NCBI GenBank assembly: GCA_028554795.2
Contig: CM068842.1
Span: 22,354,590-22,418,589, forward strand
From: Sinohyriopsis cumingii
Taxonomy: Eukaryota > Mollusca > Bivalvia > Unionida > Unionidae
Reading direction: 5' to 3'
Length of the DNA: 64,000 nucleotides
The notes under the pieces were generated by a model. That model was not told the origin of the DNA, made no database searches, and saw nothing but the letters and a program-made list of their open reading frames with translations. Of the stretch, positions 49,770-57,887 are shown one piece after another. Position 1 is the stretch's first letter. Each line of letters opens with the position of its first letter. The position numbers and the translations under genes are program-made.

Positions 49770-50735
49770 AATCATCCACGAGCTCGTCTATGAGCGTTCG
49801 ATATGCATTAATGTCCATGATACCGCCTGCAAATAACCGCTTGCAAATATCAGCGGCCTCATTGATTATTTCCGGAGAGTTATTTCCGGCTCGTTTTCCT
49901 CCGATTAGTACTTCCAGCCGTTATATATCACTGAGAACACTACCAGGACAAGCGTTTTCAACCACACCGCTGTATCCTTCTCCTTTTTTTGGTTTTGCGC
50001 TTTTAACCCTATTGAGGAATGCTTTGTAATTGGGACCACTACCACGTGGTACCGCATTCTCATGTATACTCGCTAAATACACTATTCTTGCCCAATCCTT
50101 TAACTCCTTTACATTTTCCTCGTAACCGCTATTGATATGCTTCTTATCTCGTATGCTCTTAGCAAAATTTGTGACAGTAAAATTAACTAATTCTTCCCCG
50201 CTGAGGCCTCTAATTTTATCTATTGCGTCCTTTTTAAGTACATTACGGGGTATATTCTCCCCTTTCTCTTTTTTTCCGGTATTTCTTCCGGTATTTCTTC
50301 CGGTATTTCTTCTTCTGGTTCTCTTGCGGTAGCACCTAGTTCTTCTTCGTCGGCCATTGTAACATAAGGTTCTTGTGGGTCCATTATAGCGAGTGGTGGT
50401 GGCCTCCGTGTTGTAGCAACCGCTATTTCCGCAGGAAGTGTTTCTAAAGACCTTTTTGTTTGTTCGGTCCGAGCCGGTATCTTTTCAAGTACGCCAAGCA
50501 GTGGCGCCTTTTTCTTTCTTTCTTCGTCGGGAATATCCCCGTATATCGCTGTTTTTACATCCTTGGTTGCACTCGTTATCGGAGCAAAGAGTTGTTCACT
50601 TCCAACAGTAAAATCAGTTTGTAGTTGCTGCCGCGTTTGAAGTTGTTCTCGGACCCTGTCTCGTAACGGTATGAACTTTTTAAGCGCCGCTAGCCGCTCT
50701 CTGGCTAGCCGAGTAGTAAATGATTCGCCTACCAT
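49768..50735 (-). pseudogene. Polinton-associated conserved protein, broken by a frameshift and a stop
   Basis: The 5' part (171 codons) is intact: a basic helical start, a proline/glutamate stretch with three direct repeats of 'EEIP', then 'IYPVMYL'. At the A5 run (50,231-50,235 on the plus strand) the frame runs into a stop after three codons. Coding continues in a neighbouring frame with good codon texture ('LSGEELVNFTV', 'DWARIVYLASIHENAV') until TAA at 49,921-49,923. It then goes on in the same frame to 49,768 with 'AGNNSPEIINEAADI', a motif I associate with Polinton structural-region proteins. So there are two lesions in one gene. The real stop overlaps the next gene's TAATTG motif. The function is unknown to me. 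Confidence 0.7.
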
Positions 50736-50763
50736 TATTGCAATTGCTTCGCAATTTCTAATT
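50736..50763 (-). promoter_or_regulatory. AATT-type motif before the broken conserved gene
   Basis: AATTAGAAATTGC begins 28 nt before the ATG. AATTGC GAA GCAATT is a perfect dyad inside it, followed by GCAATA. Confidence 0.5.
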
Positions 50764-51174
50764 TCCCGCCGAGTGTGGCGGGGGGGGGGATATGTATACC
50801 ATCGGGGGCTCCACGGAGTTTTCGTCTATAATCCTTCTAATGTTTTTGATCCTACTAGAAATCTCCCGGCGTCGTTCATAAACACGTCCAAGTTTTTTTC
50901 GTATTATTTCAACGGCAGTGAATAGTCCAATGAATGTATTTACGTCATTGTGGTACAAGTTTTCATTAATCGTATGTTGTAATCGTTTTATAAAAAAGTA
51001 CTCGCGGGCCAGGGTAAAACGCCCCCGTTTCGATTGTTCGTTAATAATCTCATAATCGGATAATATTTTTTCGCTGTTGAGACCATCAGATAATTCAATT
51101 CCTTGATTTTTTAATTTTGAAATCTCGGCTAATATATTATTAATGTCTTCGATATTCATATTCTTATAAAACAT
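50758..51174 (-). CDS. Hypothetical Polinton protein, 138 aa, helical
   Basis: This is an intact small gene 22 bp ahead of the broken conserved gene. The sequence is charged and mostly helix-forming ('IEDINNILAEISKLKNQGIEL', 'GRVYERRREISSRIKNIRRII') with a proline-rich tail ('ISPPPPH'). No recognised domain, signal peptide or membrane segment is visible. A second Met at residue 6 (51,159) is also possible, since neither start has the strict AATT spacing (24 or 39 nt). Position at the head of the virion block suggests co-expression with it. Function is not predicted. Confidence 0.6.
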   Translation of the reverse strand: MFYKNMNIEDINNILAEISKLKNQGIELSDGLNSEKILSDYEIINEQSKRGRFTLAREYFFIKRLQHTINENLYHNDVNTFIGLFTAVEIIRKKLGRVYERRREISSRIKNIRRIIDENSVEPPMVYISPPPPHSAGN

Positions 51175-51309
51175 CTTATTTTTAAATAAAAAAAAATTAT
51201 TTTACAAAATGAACCCCGCGCAGTGTGTTATTTATTACTATTGATAGTATTTAAACATAAAAGAGGTATTACAGACAATTCGTCAGCGCCATAGGCGCCG
51301 GTGACCTTG

Positions 51310-51813
51310 TCACTCGCTGATATTTGTGTACGAAAATCGAATTCTGTGTCCGGTCCTTTTTGAGATCGCTGTTTGATATACTCGTTCTGCTACTTTTCGT
51401 ATTGAGGCGATACAAATGTCAAAGTATCTACTGGCTTCATTCATCGACTGAAAAGTTTTTTCTTCGTGAGTTGTTGTATCAAACGATTTGACGCTCTTTG
51501 CTTTTTTTGCGTGCTTCCCTGTTTTACCTTTTTTGACATTCTGACTTTGAGTAATGGACTGTAGGTTTATAAGAGAATTATTTAGACGATCAGAATCAAT
51601 GTGATCAATAAAGAAACCATTCTCGATTGGCCCCTTAAACGTTTCATATACCACCCTGTGAACAAAATACTTCTTCTTTCCGGCACCAAATGTCAAATAC
51701 CCCTGATTATTTACGGTACCAACCGGCTTCTTGAGTCTGCGGTTTCTAACAACGCCGTCGCGAGATGCCTCGTAATTAACGAGCACAGGATGCGGCTGAA
51801 ATTCTTGGTCCAT
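51310..51813 (-). CDS. HNH endonuclease with NUMOD-like C-terminus, 167 aa
   Basis: Residues 45-95 form an HNH_3-type nuclease: 'VHRVVYETFKG' (His52), then 'FFIDHIDSDRLNNSLINLQ' with Asp70/His71 and the Asn residues of the finger. These enzymes cut DNA and are often homing endonucleases of viruses and phages. The C-terminal part, 'FQSMNEASRYFDICIASIRKV', resembles the NUMOD1 helix-turn-helix DNA-binding module that accompanies such nucleases. The frame is intact. It begins 13 bp after the stop of the zinc-protein gene and has TATTATTATAC just before its ATG. It may act on element DNA, or be a selfish passenger; the sequence cannot decide. Confidence 0.85.
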   Translation of the reverse strand: MDQEFQPHPVLVNYEASRDGVVRNRRLKKPVGTVNNQGYLTFGAGKKKYFVHRVVYETFKGPIENGFFIDHIDSDRLNNSLINLQSITQSQNVKKGKTGKHAKKAKSVKSFDTTTHEEKTFQSMNEASRYFDICIASIRKVAERVYQTAISKRTGHRIRFSYTNISE

Positions 51814-51826
51814 TTGTATAATAATA

Positions 51827-52162
51827 CTACTTGTCTAATTCATTATTTGGTTTAATTATAAATCTCTCAATGTAGTCTTGAGGAGTTTTGATGATTTTAT
51901 CCTTGACGGAGTCAGCGGTGGGGTCAATGACGGCGTTTTTTATTCGTTTATCGTAATAACGTTTTAACTCCCTGTATCGCTTTCCGCCACAATTGATACA
52001 CAACTGCGATTTTCCTCTTACACCAATGTGGCAAACCAAGCACGGGAGGGGGCCAAGAGAACCATTACGAACGCTTTGTAAATGATACCCGCAGAATTCA
52101 CCTCTACATGATTTATTGCACGGGGTTGTCGACCCAATCATCAACCATTTGCAGTGATTCAT
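51827..52162 (-). CDS. Small cysteine-rich zinc-binding protein, 111 aa
   Basis: Two metal-binding clusters are visible. The first is 'CNKSCRGEFCGYH', matching the C...C..C...H knot seen in small proteins of Polintons and large DNA viruses. The second is 'CLVCH...LCINC', a CxxC pair. The C-terminal half is basic then helical ('YRELKRYYDKRIKNA'). The start at 52,162 is preferred to 52,180 because the extra six residues read back into the short divergent spacer with the polymerase gene. Likely an early DNA- or protein-binding factor, but this is inference. Confidence 0.65.
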   Translation of the reverse strand: MNHCKWLMIGSTTPCNKSCRGEFCGYHLQSVRNGSLGPLPCLVCHIGVRGKSQLCINCGGKRYRELKRYYDKRIKNAVIDPTADSVKDKIIKTPQDYIERFIIKPNNELDK

Positions 52163-52201
52163 TATACTATATTCTTTCATTTAAATACTTGTTTTAATTA
52201 T
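52163..52201. promoter_or_regulatory. Divergent promoter between zinc-protein and polymerase genes
   Basis: This 39-bp AT-rich spacer separates the minus-strand virion block from the plus-strand polymerase. It has TATA-like TATACTATAT on one side and TTTTAATTAT touching the polymerase ATG. The strict AATTGAAAAC spacing is absent here for both genes. Confidence 0.45.
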
Positions 52202-54478
52202 ATGGATGAGTTCGAGAGATTAGCAGCAATTAAGCCCTGGAAAAATATTGGGTTTAATCTCGACAGAGTCCTCAAGGACGCACCAAAAGCGTTAATAAAC
52301 GATAGAACCCTGTTAAATAAAATACGCGATTGTATCAATGAATTCAAGCGTGATGGTGCATCTCATAGTTGGTCAACATTTCGAATTGATGGTGTTGTTG
52401 ATGCTACCATGAACGACAACCGCGCAGCAACGATAATATCACAACTTGACGGTAAAAAGTATTTCTTCAGAGTAAAATTCATTGTCCGGGTGGAATCAGG
52501 TAATTGGATCATACGTGATAAATTTGAACCAGTTCTCAGCGACAAGAAATCAGTTATTGTTAGCCGCGACTCCAAGCCCGGGCTGTTAACCGGAATTGAC
52601 AGACCATACTATGAACGAGCGTATCCTGAAACAGCAGTTGTTTATGGAATATACCCGTTAAACAAGAAACCTGATATCGGAAAACTGAAACCAATGAGAC
52701 AGTCAACGGGGATAAATTGTGTAGCAGAACGAATAATAGAGCATTTTACAAATGCATGTCGAGGAAACAAATTGACTGATTTACGACGTAGCAAAATCAA
52801 CCAGTGGGAGGAGACAGTGCGCGAGCGTGGAGCAACCATCAGCGACATAGCGAGATTAGAAACGTCGTTGAGATTTCCAATAACCGTTACAACGATAACC
52901 GGTGAAGTATTACACGAATCAAAGTACAAATCAAAGGGAGCCCCAATCAAAATTATTGATCATAACGAACACGCGTGGACGCACGCGATCACAATATTTC
53001 CACGGGATAGAACAGTAAAGTATATACCCGAAGAATTTCTGGAAGAACAATTCTCCAAGGATGGTTTTCTCGCGGAGAGAAAACTATTTGATGCTATTGC
53101 TTGTTTGTGTAAAAACGACCCTGTGTCAGTGTGGTTACTTCGCAGCGCTGAAAACGATGCGGATACCTTTGATCAGTTTGTAAGACCAAACGGTGAATTA
53201 TACCGCACTGAAGCGTTTCACAACAAGATGAAAAAAACCGCCATGGAATTCGAAGAGCATGATGAACAACTGCTAACAAATTGTTTTACGATTCCATCGG
53301 TTGCGGCTCATATTGCAGCAAGGAAAAATGCGTGGAGCCCAACGCGCAAGGAATTTCTACCTGATGTACAATCCAGTTGTTTGGAATACTATCACGGTGG
53401 ACTATGGAACACTGAATACAACCGCGACGCTATGATTTCCGTTGATATGGTTGCCTGTTATCCAGCGAGTTTTCTCGGGTATGGATCCGCCGCTGAGTAC
53501 TTTAAACGATTTGGACACCCCAGACATGAAATGACTCGTGTTGCTATTAATGGACCACTGCCTGATTTTGATTTAACCGGATTCGCTCGCATGGTATCAT
53601 TTGAATTCGCGGCAGGACTTCATCGCTGTTGCTATATTTGGATCGGTAGACACATGTCTGAAAAGAAGTGGTTGCCAATAGCGCTGCTACGGTATATGAT
53701 TGATTGTAAAATGCTAGTTTCGTTGATTGTCAGTGACGCGATTATATCATACCGGGCGCAGACTGAAGTCTGGTTACCAGAACCGGAGCGTCTAGATAGC
53801 ATAATTGACGAGTCCAGAAAACAGATTGATGCCGACGAGGAATATATCATCGAATGGTCCAGGAGGATATTCAACCAACGAAACAGAGAGGCAAAAGATC
53901 TCGGTAGAAGAATAATTGGCAAGTTCACACAAGGTGGAAAAAACTGCGATTACAAACGATATTGCTCACGGCTGATTATAGATGACGCAGAATATGATTT
54001 CGTAATTAAGGACGCAGTGGCGAAAAATAAATACGTGAACTGTAAAACAGCTTTCTTGTCCAATGGAACAAAGTTGGGTACAGTTGTTACTTACAGCGAT
54101 GGAGACAGCCCGGCATATCCACATTTGAGGGCGTCTATGCTGGGTTATGCCGCTATCAATTTATTCTCGATGATAAATAGATTTCCCGACACCGCGGTTA
54201 GAGTAGCCGTTGATTCATTTTATATAAACGTAAAGTATAAGGGAAACATAGCCGAGTTTACTAGTCCGGACGAGAGTTGGGGTACATGGAGAATTAAAAA
54301 TGAAATACGACGCGATTATTCCCCGTCAGCAGATGTCACCGTTGAGAACAACTACTTACGCGGTGATAAATTGTCAGAATGGTCTAATGCACCACCGTGT
54401 TCTGACCCAATTTGTAGACATAAAACATTTTTATTTAAGCGGCTGTGGCGGGTCAGGAAAGACGACTCGGGCAATTGA
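52202..54478 (+). CDS. POLB: Family B DNA polymerase (Polinton type), polymerase part of a larger gene
   Basis: Palm motifs are present: motif A 'SVDMVACYPASF' (Asp415), a motif B-like 'RRIIGKFTQGG' (Lys574) and motif C 'RVAVDSFYI' (Asp671). Motif C lacks the first Asp of the usual DTDS. No clear N-terminal exonuclease DxE motif is visible. Residues about 170-330 contain 'GINCVAERIIEHF' and 'ATISDIARLE', which I recall from long polymerase-helicase proteins in Rhizophagus fungi. The ATG at 52,202 is chosen because upstream codons lie in the divergent promoter. The last codons run out of family sense at a T5 run (54,428-54,432), after which a helicase continues in the +1 frame. The gene replicates the element. 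Confidence 0.85.
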   Translation: MDEFERLAAIKPWKNIGFNLDRVLKDAPKALINDRTLLNKIRDCINEFKRDGASHSWSTFRIDGVVDATMNDNRAATIISQLDGKKYFFRVKFIVRVESGNWIIRDKFEPVLSDKKSVIVSRDSKPGLLTGIDRPYYERAYPETAVVYGIYPLNKKPDIGKLKPMRQSTGINCVAERIIEHFTNACRGNKLTDLRRSKINQWEETVRERGATISDIARLETSLRFPITVTTITGEVLHESKYKSKGAPIKIIDHNEHAWTHAITIFPRDRTVKYIPEEFLEEQFSKDGFLAERKLFDAIACLCKNDPVSVWLLRSAENDADTFDQFVRPNGELYRTEAFHNKMKKTAMEFEEHDEQLLTNCFTIPSVAAHIAARKNAWSPTRKEFLPDVQSSCLEYYHGGLWNTEYNRDAMISVDMVACYPASFLGYGSAAEYFKRFGHPRHEMTRVAINGPLPDFDLTGFARMVSFEFAAGLHRCCYIWIGRHMSEKKWLPIALLRYMIDCKMLVSLIVSDAIISYRAQTEVWLPEPERLDSIIDESRKQIDADEEYIIEWSRRIFNQRNREAKDLGRRIIGKFTQGGKNCDYKRYCSRLIIDDAEYDFVIKDAVAKNKYVNCKTAFLSNGTKLGTVVTYSDGDSPAYPHLRASMLGYAAINLFSMINRFPDTAVRVAVDSFYINVKYKGNIAEFTSPDESWGTWRIKNEIRRDYSPSADVTVENNYLRGDKLSEWSNAPPCSDPICRHKTFLFKRLWRVRKDDSGN

Positions 54479-55511
54479 ATTATTTCGAACGCGGGCAAGT
54501 ATAATCGTGCTTACACCGACCCATAGACTAGCGCGAGAGATAAAACAACGAAATGTTGACGCCGTTACTTATCACAGCTTTTTTCGATACAGCGGCGGTG
54601 AGTGGACTCCTGATCGAATGGGCGAAAAATTTATTCCTGAGGTTATCATCTGGGATGAGATATGTACTGTTTCGTTAGATGTTTTACAAATGTTTCTTGA
54701 TTGGTTGCTGCTCGCGAATACAGCGGTGATAATGTGCGGAGATCATGGTCAACCACCACCATTTGTCGGCGAGGGCCCACATGATTGGTTAAAGGGTTTT
54801 GTGGACTATTATGAAGAAACCGATACTGATTATCGAGCACTTGATGAACAACTGCGCGAGGTTAAAAAATTAATCAGATTACAGCCGGATAGAGTTCAAT
54901 GTGAAATAATCCGCGAGGTGATTCCGGAAACGCCGTTAAATGAATTCTGGGAAACATGGAAACCAAACGATTTGATTGTAGCAAGTAGAAAGATAGTCAC
55001 AGACACACTTCAGCGGAAGTTGTTTACGTTGCATAAGGAAAAGTTTCCAATGCGCCCAGTGCCGTTATGTTATAGACCCGCGTATACACGGCGGCAGAAC
55101 ATTGAAGTTGAAATCCCGGCCCCGACAGCGTCAGGGACAAAAAAACAAATTCTCGTGCTGAATGATATCGTGCTCGTTGATATCAGCGTCGTCGAGGACG
55201 CGCTACGTGCTGATAAATCCCCGTGGACGCTAGGATACGCAACGACAATACATTCCTCGCAGGGACTGACTATCACGGACACAATTGTTTGGATGGTTGA
55301 TAATCGCATCGAATGGTCAAATCTAGTCTATCTTGCAGTGTCCCGAGTACGGAGGATAAATCAGCTTCGAAGAATTGTTATTGACGAAGCCAGTGACGGA
55401 GTCACCAACGACAACGACATCATCGATGCAAGCGTCATTGATAGAAAACTCTCGGGTTACCGCCAACAGGATAAAAAAAACAGCGGCGTTTTGATGTTGA
55501 TGCCGAATTAA
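54424..55511 (+). pseudogene. SF1 (Pif1/RecD-like) helicase domain continuing from PolB in another frame
   Basis: Walker A 'GCGGSGKTT' lies within a few codons of the frame change. 'TPTHRLA' (motif Ia), 'VIIWDEI' (Walker B), 'GDHGQPPP' (motif III), 'ATTIHSSQGLTI' (motif V) and 'YLAVSRVRR' (motif VI) follow in order over about 350 residues. All motifs needed for ATP-driven unwinding are present. The domain has no ATG of its own at its natural start; the nearest upstream one (54,300) would add 40 residues read out of frame from the polymerase. So it looks like the middle part of one polymerase-helicase protein, cut off by one base at 54,428-54,432. Family sense ends at an A8 run (55,473-55,480) and the frame stops at 55,511. 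Confidence 0.85.
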
Positions 55512-55696
55512 TAATTGCGTTACGACAACAACAGAATAATCACTGCGCGAGTTGTAATTGTGTAATGCGCTGGCGTTATTCGGATAAAGACGCTCGCCAA
55601 TTTACCGTGGACAGGATCGATAACAGTCTCGGTCATGTCAAAACCAATGTGAGGTTGACCTGTCTTGAGTGCAATAGACGCAACGGCGCTAGTTAA
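55481..55696 (+). pseudogene. HNH-like zinc nuclease tail of the polymerase-helicase gene
   Basis: Seventy-one codons open in a third frame from the A8 run to TAA at 55,694-55,696. They contain 'CASCNC', then 'FTVDRIDNSLGHVKTNVRL', then 'CLECNRR': two Cys pairs round a VDRIDN..GH..N core, the layout of compact HNH endonucleases. No start codon begins the stretch, and the helicase frame reads into it with a one-base offset. It therefore looks like the C-terminal domain of the same protein, separated by a second homopolymer shift. It ends tail-to-tail with the integrase, overlapping by 8 bp. The cutting target is unknown. Confidence 0.75.
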
Positions 55697-56633
55697 GACC
55701 ACGCGGGGGTAATTGAGTATCGTCAGGTATCACTTGTAGTTGCTCGCGTGTAAACCCCCGCTGTGGGGCAGTTGAATCCAGTCTATAGATCGGTGGTCTA
55801 CCAGTTGATCGTGTTATCGTTGATATGTTATGTGTGGTAACACTCCAGATAGGATCAGTAGCTCTTTTTTTACCGCCTTCAAGCTCTCCTGGTTCATACA
55901 GATATCTCACGGTGACATCGCCGAGAATTGGCCTGGAAACGCTATTTATTTTTGATCCTCCGGGTATATACTTTTTTTTAATCGCGTCGCTGGGCTTCAT
56001 GTTGATTGCTCGGGTAATCTCGTTATTTAACGCGGAAATTACACCTGGCAACCTTTTGACCCATTCACGAGATCGTTTTTCTTGGATGAATTCCTTCGCG
56101 TATTGATATCCAAATAACCGTTCAGCAAGAGTCCGATTGAATCGTTCAACAATTGCCTGATCACGATGTAGCGCAGTATGACCTCGTCGTACCGCGACGC
56201 TATGATGTTTCAGCGTTGATAGAACAGCGCCGCGAAATTCACTACCGGGATCAACTTGTAATAGATTTGGCCAGCGCAGAGGGCCTCTTCGATAAATTCG
56301 CCCAAACGCATCGGCTACTTCAGTTGCTGACTTTGTTTTTAACGGCTCCGCTTGTTTGTATCGACTCGCAACATCAACTACGGTTAGCGCGTATTTGTAA
56401 CCGTTGTCATGCGGCAAAAATAGTATATCGGCCTGATGAACTTCATTAGGTACGCTGACATCAAAGCGCGAAAAGTTGATTTGTTTAGGCGGTGGTAGAT
56501 AAATTTGCCATATAGCCTGTTTGGATAACCAATTAGCCGCAACGGCCCTCGTTACTTTTGCAGCGCTTGCAAGCTTACCAATTGCGGCCTTCCCCTTCCA
56601 GTATCCTCTCGGAGAATAATAGATGGATTCCAT
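55689..56633 (-). CDS. INT: Polinton integrase (RVE family), 314 aa
   Basis: The N-terminus 'YYSPRGYWKGKAAIGKLA' and 'WLSKQAIWQIYLPPPKQI' are strongly typical of Polinton integrases. The RVE catalytic core shows Asp69 ('VHQADILFLP'), Asp128 ('LQVDPGSEF') and Glu163 ('AIVERFNRTL'). The C-terminal 100 residues form the usual SH3/chromo-like tail region. The enzyme joins element ends to host DNA. ATG 56,633 is preferred to a start 57 nt upstream. It lies 31 nt after AATTGAAAAC, whereas the upstream one is inside the PLA2 gene. The frame is intact, overlapping the HNH tail by 8 bp at its 3' end. A 14-bp palindrome AAACGCTAGCGTTT sits in its promoter. Confidence 0.95.
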   Translation of the reverse strand: MESIYYSPRGYWKGKAAIGKLASAAKVTRAVAANWLSKQAIWQIYLPPPKQINFSRFDVSVPNEVHQADILFLPHDNGYKYALTVVDVASRYKQAEPLKTKSATEVADAFGRIYRRGPLRWPNLLQVDPGSEFRGAVLSTLKHHSVAVRRGHTALHRDQAIVERFNRTLAERLFGYQYAKEFIQEKRSREWVKRLPGVISALNNEITRAINMKPSDAIKKKYIPGGSKINSVSRPILGDVTVRYLYEPGELEGGKKRATDPIWSVTTHNISTITRSTGRPPIYRLDSTAPQRGFTREQLQVIPDDTQLPPRGLN

Positions 56634-56664
56634 GTTGTTATTATAAACGCTAGCGTTTTCAATT
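56634..56664 (-). promoter_or_regulatory. AATTGAAAAC late promoter motif before integrase gene
   Basis: AATTGAAAAC begins 31 nt before the ATG, then the palindrome AAACGCTAGCGTTT and ATAATAACAAC. The PLA2 gene's TGA stop is the TGA of AATTGAAAAC. It is identical in layout to the capsid and protease promoters although 7 kb away. Confidence 0.6.
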
Positions 56665-57199
56665 ACCAGCGCGAGAAGCTCCGCTTCCAATCATTAATTT
56701 ACCTTTCATGGCCGATTTTACCAACCATGAGGCCAATTTTTCTTTGAAGGATTTATCAGGAATAGCATTTAGCGCGTGAATTAATTTTACATCCGGGATA
56801 TGACGCCGTTGCAGATCGCTACTTTTGTAGTAAGCAACATCATGAGCATGACACGCCTTATCGATAGCGTTTATTGGATACTCACTGGGTTTGGGCTGAT
56901 TTTGATCATCGAGTCTGATATCTAATCGTGTTCCGGGGCCACAGTAGCTATATCCTGGGAGGTGCTTTTCTCCTGGATACTTTGCCCACGGTGTTCCGGG
57001 GAGTTTTGATAACTTGGCTGCAATATCACCTCCTCGCTTTTTTTAAAACATCCCCGGGTTTAATAGAAATAAATCTAAACTTCTTTATACCGCATTGTAC
57101 ACACTTACCAGTAAGTGCTGATCTATTATTTCTTGTTGTAACGGTTGTCATATCATTTGTGCCAGTACGCACTCTACACTTCACACAATATAGATCCAT
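56659..57199 (-). pseudogene. Zinc-ribbon plus phospholipase A2 protein, frameshifted
   Basis: This gene is hidden because it is split between two frames. The first 57 codons (57,026-57,199) encode a four-Cys zinc ribbon: 'YCVKCR' (Cys5, Cys8) and 'KCVQCG' (Cys33, Cys36). At a run of seven T (57,038-57,044, plus strand) the frame shifts. The other frame then carries 'LPGYSYCGPGT' (calcium loop) and 'IDKACHAHDVAYY' (catalytic His-Asp), the two signatures of the parvovirus-type PLA2 found in Polintons, adintoviruses and parvovirus VP1. It ends at TGA 56,659, which overlaps the integrase TAATTG motif. It is divergent from the ATPase gene, with starts only a few bases apart. Confidence 0.85.
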
Positions 57200-57216
57200 A
57201 ATTTATGTATAGAGAT
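57200..57216. promoter_or_regulatory. Divergent start region between PLA2 and packaging ATPase genes
   Basis: The two coding starts are 5 to 17 bp apart, so the promoters must overlap the opposing genes. ATATAGATCCATAATTT lies here. No AATTGAAAAC motif is seen. Confidence 0.35.
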
Positions 57217-57879
57217 ATGAATATAATTGATTTTTCGGCGACTAAAACAAGAGAACCAGTTAAGCATGTTGCAGCGTTACCAAACTCGATCCGGATGATT
57301 ATCATCGGACCATCTGGATCCGGCAAGACGCAATTGTTACTTAATTTAATAATGAGATGGATGAAGTGGGATAGGTTGTATTTAATCGCCCCTAGCGTAG
57401 ATGATCAACGATGCTACGAGGTGTTGAAAGATTTCAACGAGAATGCATCAGCGATCGCTGAAAAAAATGTTACTGAGTTTATTACAGATATCAATGATGC
57501 ACCAGGTATCGATGATATTGATGGCGACGTTAACAATCTAGTCGTGTACGATGATGTTATGTTAGACAATCAAAAAAACCCAGCTAGGATATTTTCCAGA
57601 GGCAGGCATAAAAACACTGACGTGATATATGTCACTCAACGATACACTCAGATTCCAAAAGTAATCAGAGACAACTGTAATATTCTTGCTGTGTTCAACG
57701 GCGTTGATACACACACGCTACGAAATATTTGGCAAACATGGTGCGGCGGTGACATGGACTTTAATGTTTTTCGAAACTTTTTTAGTCATGCTCAGTCGAC
57801 CCCACATGGATTTGTAACGATAAATTTACATGATCCTCGGACACGATATCGTATCGGACTTGACCAAATATTCGGTTAA
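57205..57879 (+). CDS. ATP: FtsK/HerA-type genome-packaging ATPase, 224 aa
   Basis: Walker A 'GPSGSGKTQ' at residues 35-43, Walker B 'NLVVYDD' at 111-117 with acidic residues Asp116/117, and 'VIYVTQRYTQIP' with the sensor Gln follow the poxvirus A32/Polinton ATPase pattern. The enzyme pumps DNA into preformed capsids. The first ATG is 5 bp from the divergent PLA2 start; Met5 (57,217) is an equally good start that would leave more leader. The gene lacks the AATTGAAAAC motif of the virion set. The frame is complete and ends 8 bp before the right TIR. Confidence 0.93.
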   Translation: MYRDMNIIDFSATKTREPVKHVAALPNSIRMIIIGPSGSGKTQLLLNLIMRWMKWDRLYLIAPSVDDQRCYEVLKDFNENASAIAEKNVTEFITDINDAPGIDDIDGDVNNLVVYDDVMLDNQKNPARIFSRGRHKNTDVIYVTQRYTQIPKVIRDNCNILAVFNGVDTHTLRNIWQTWCGGDMDFNVFRNFFSHAQSTPHGFVTINLHDPRTRYRIGLDQIFG

Positions 57880-57887
57880 ATTGTAAA

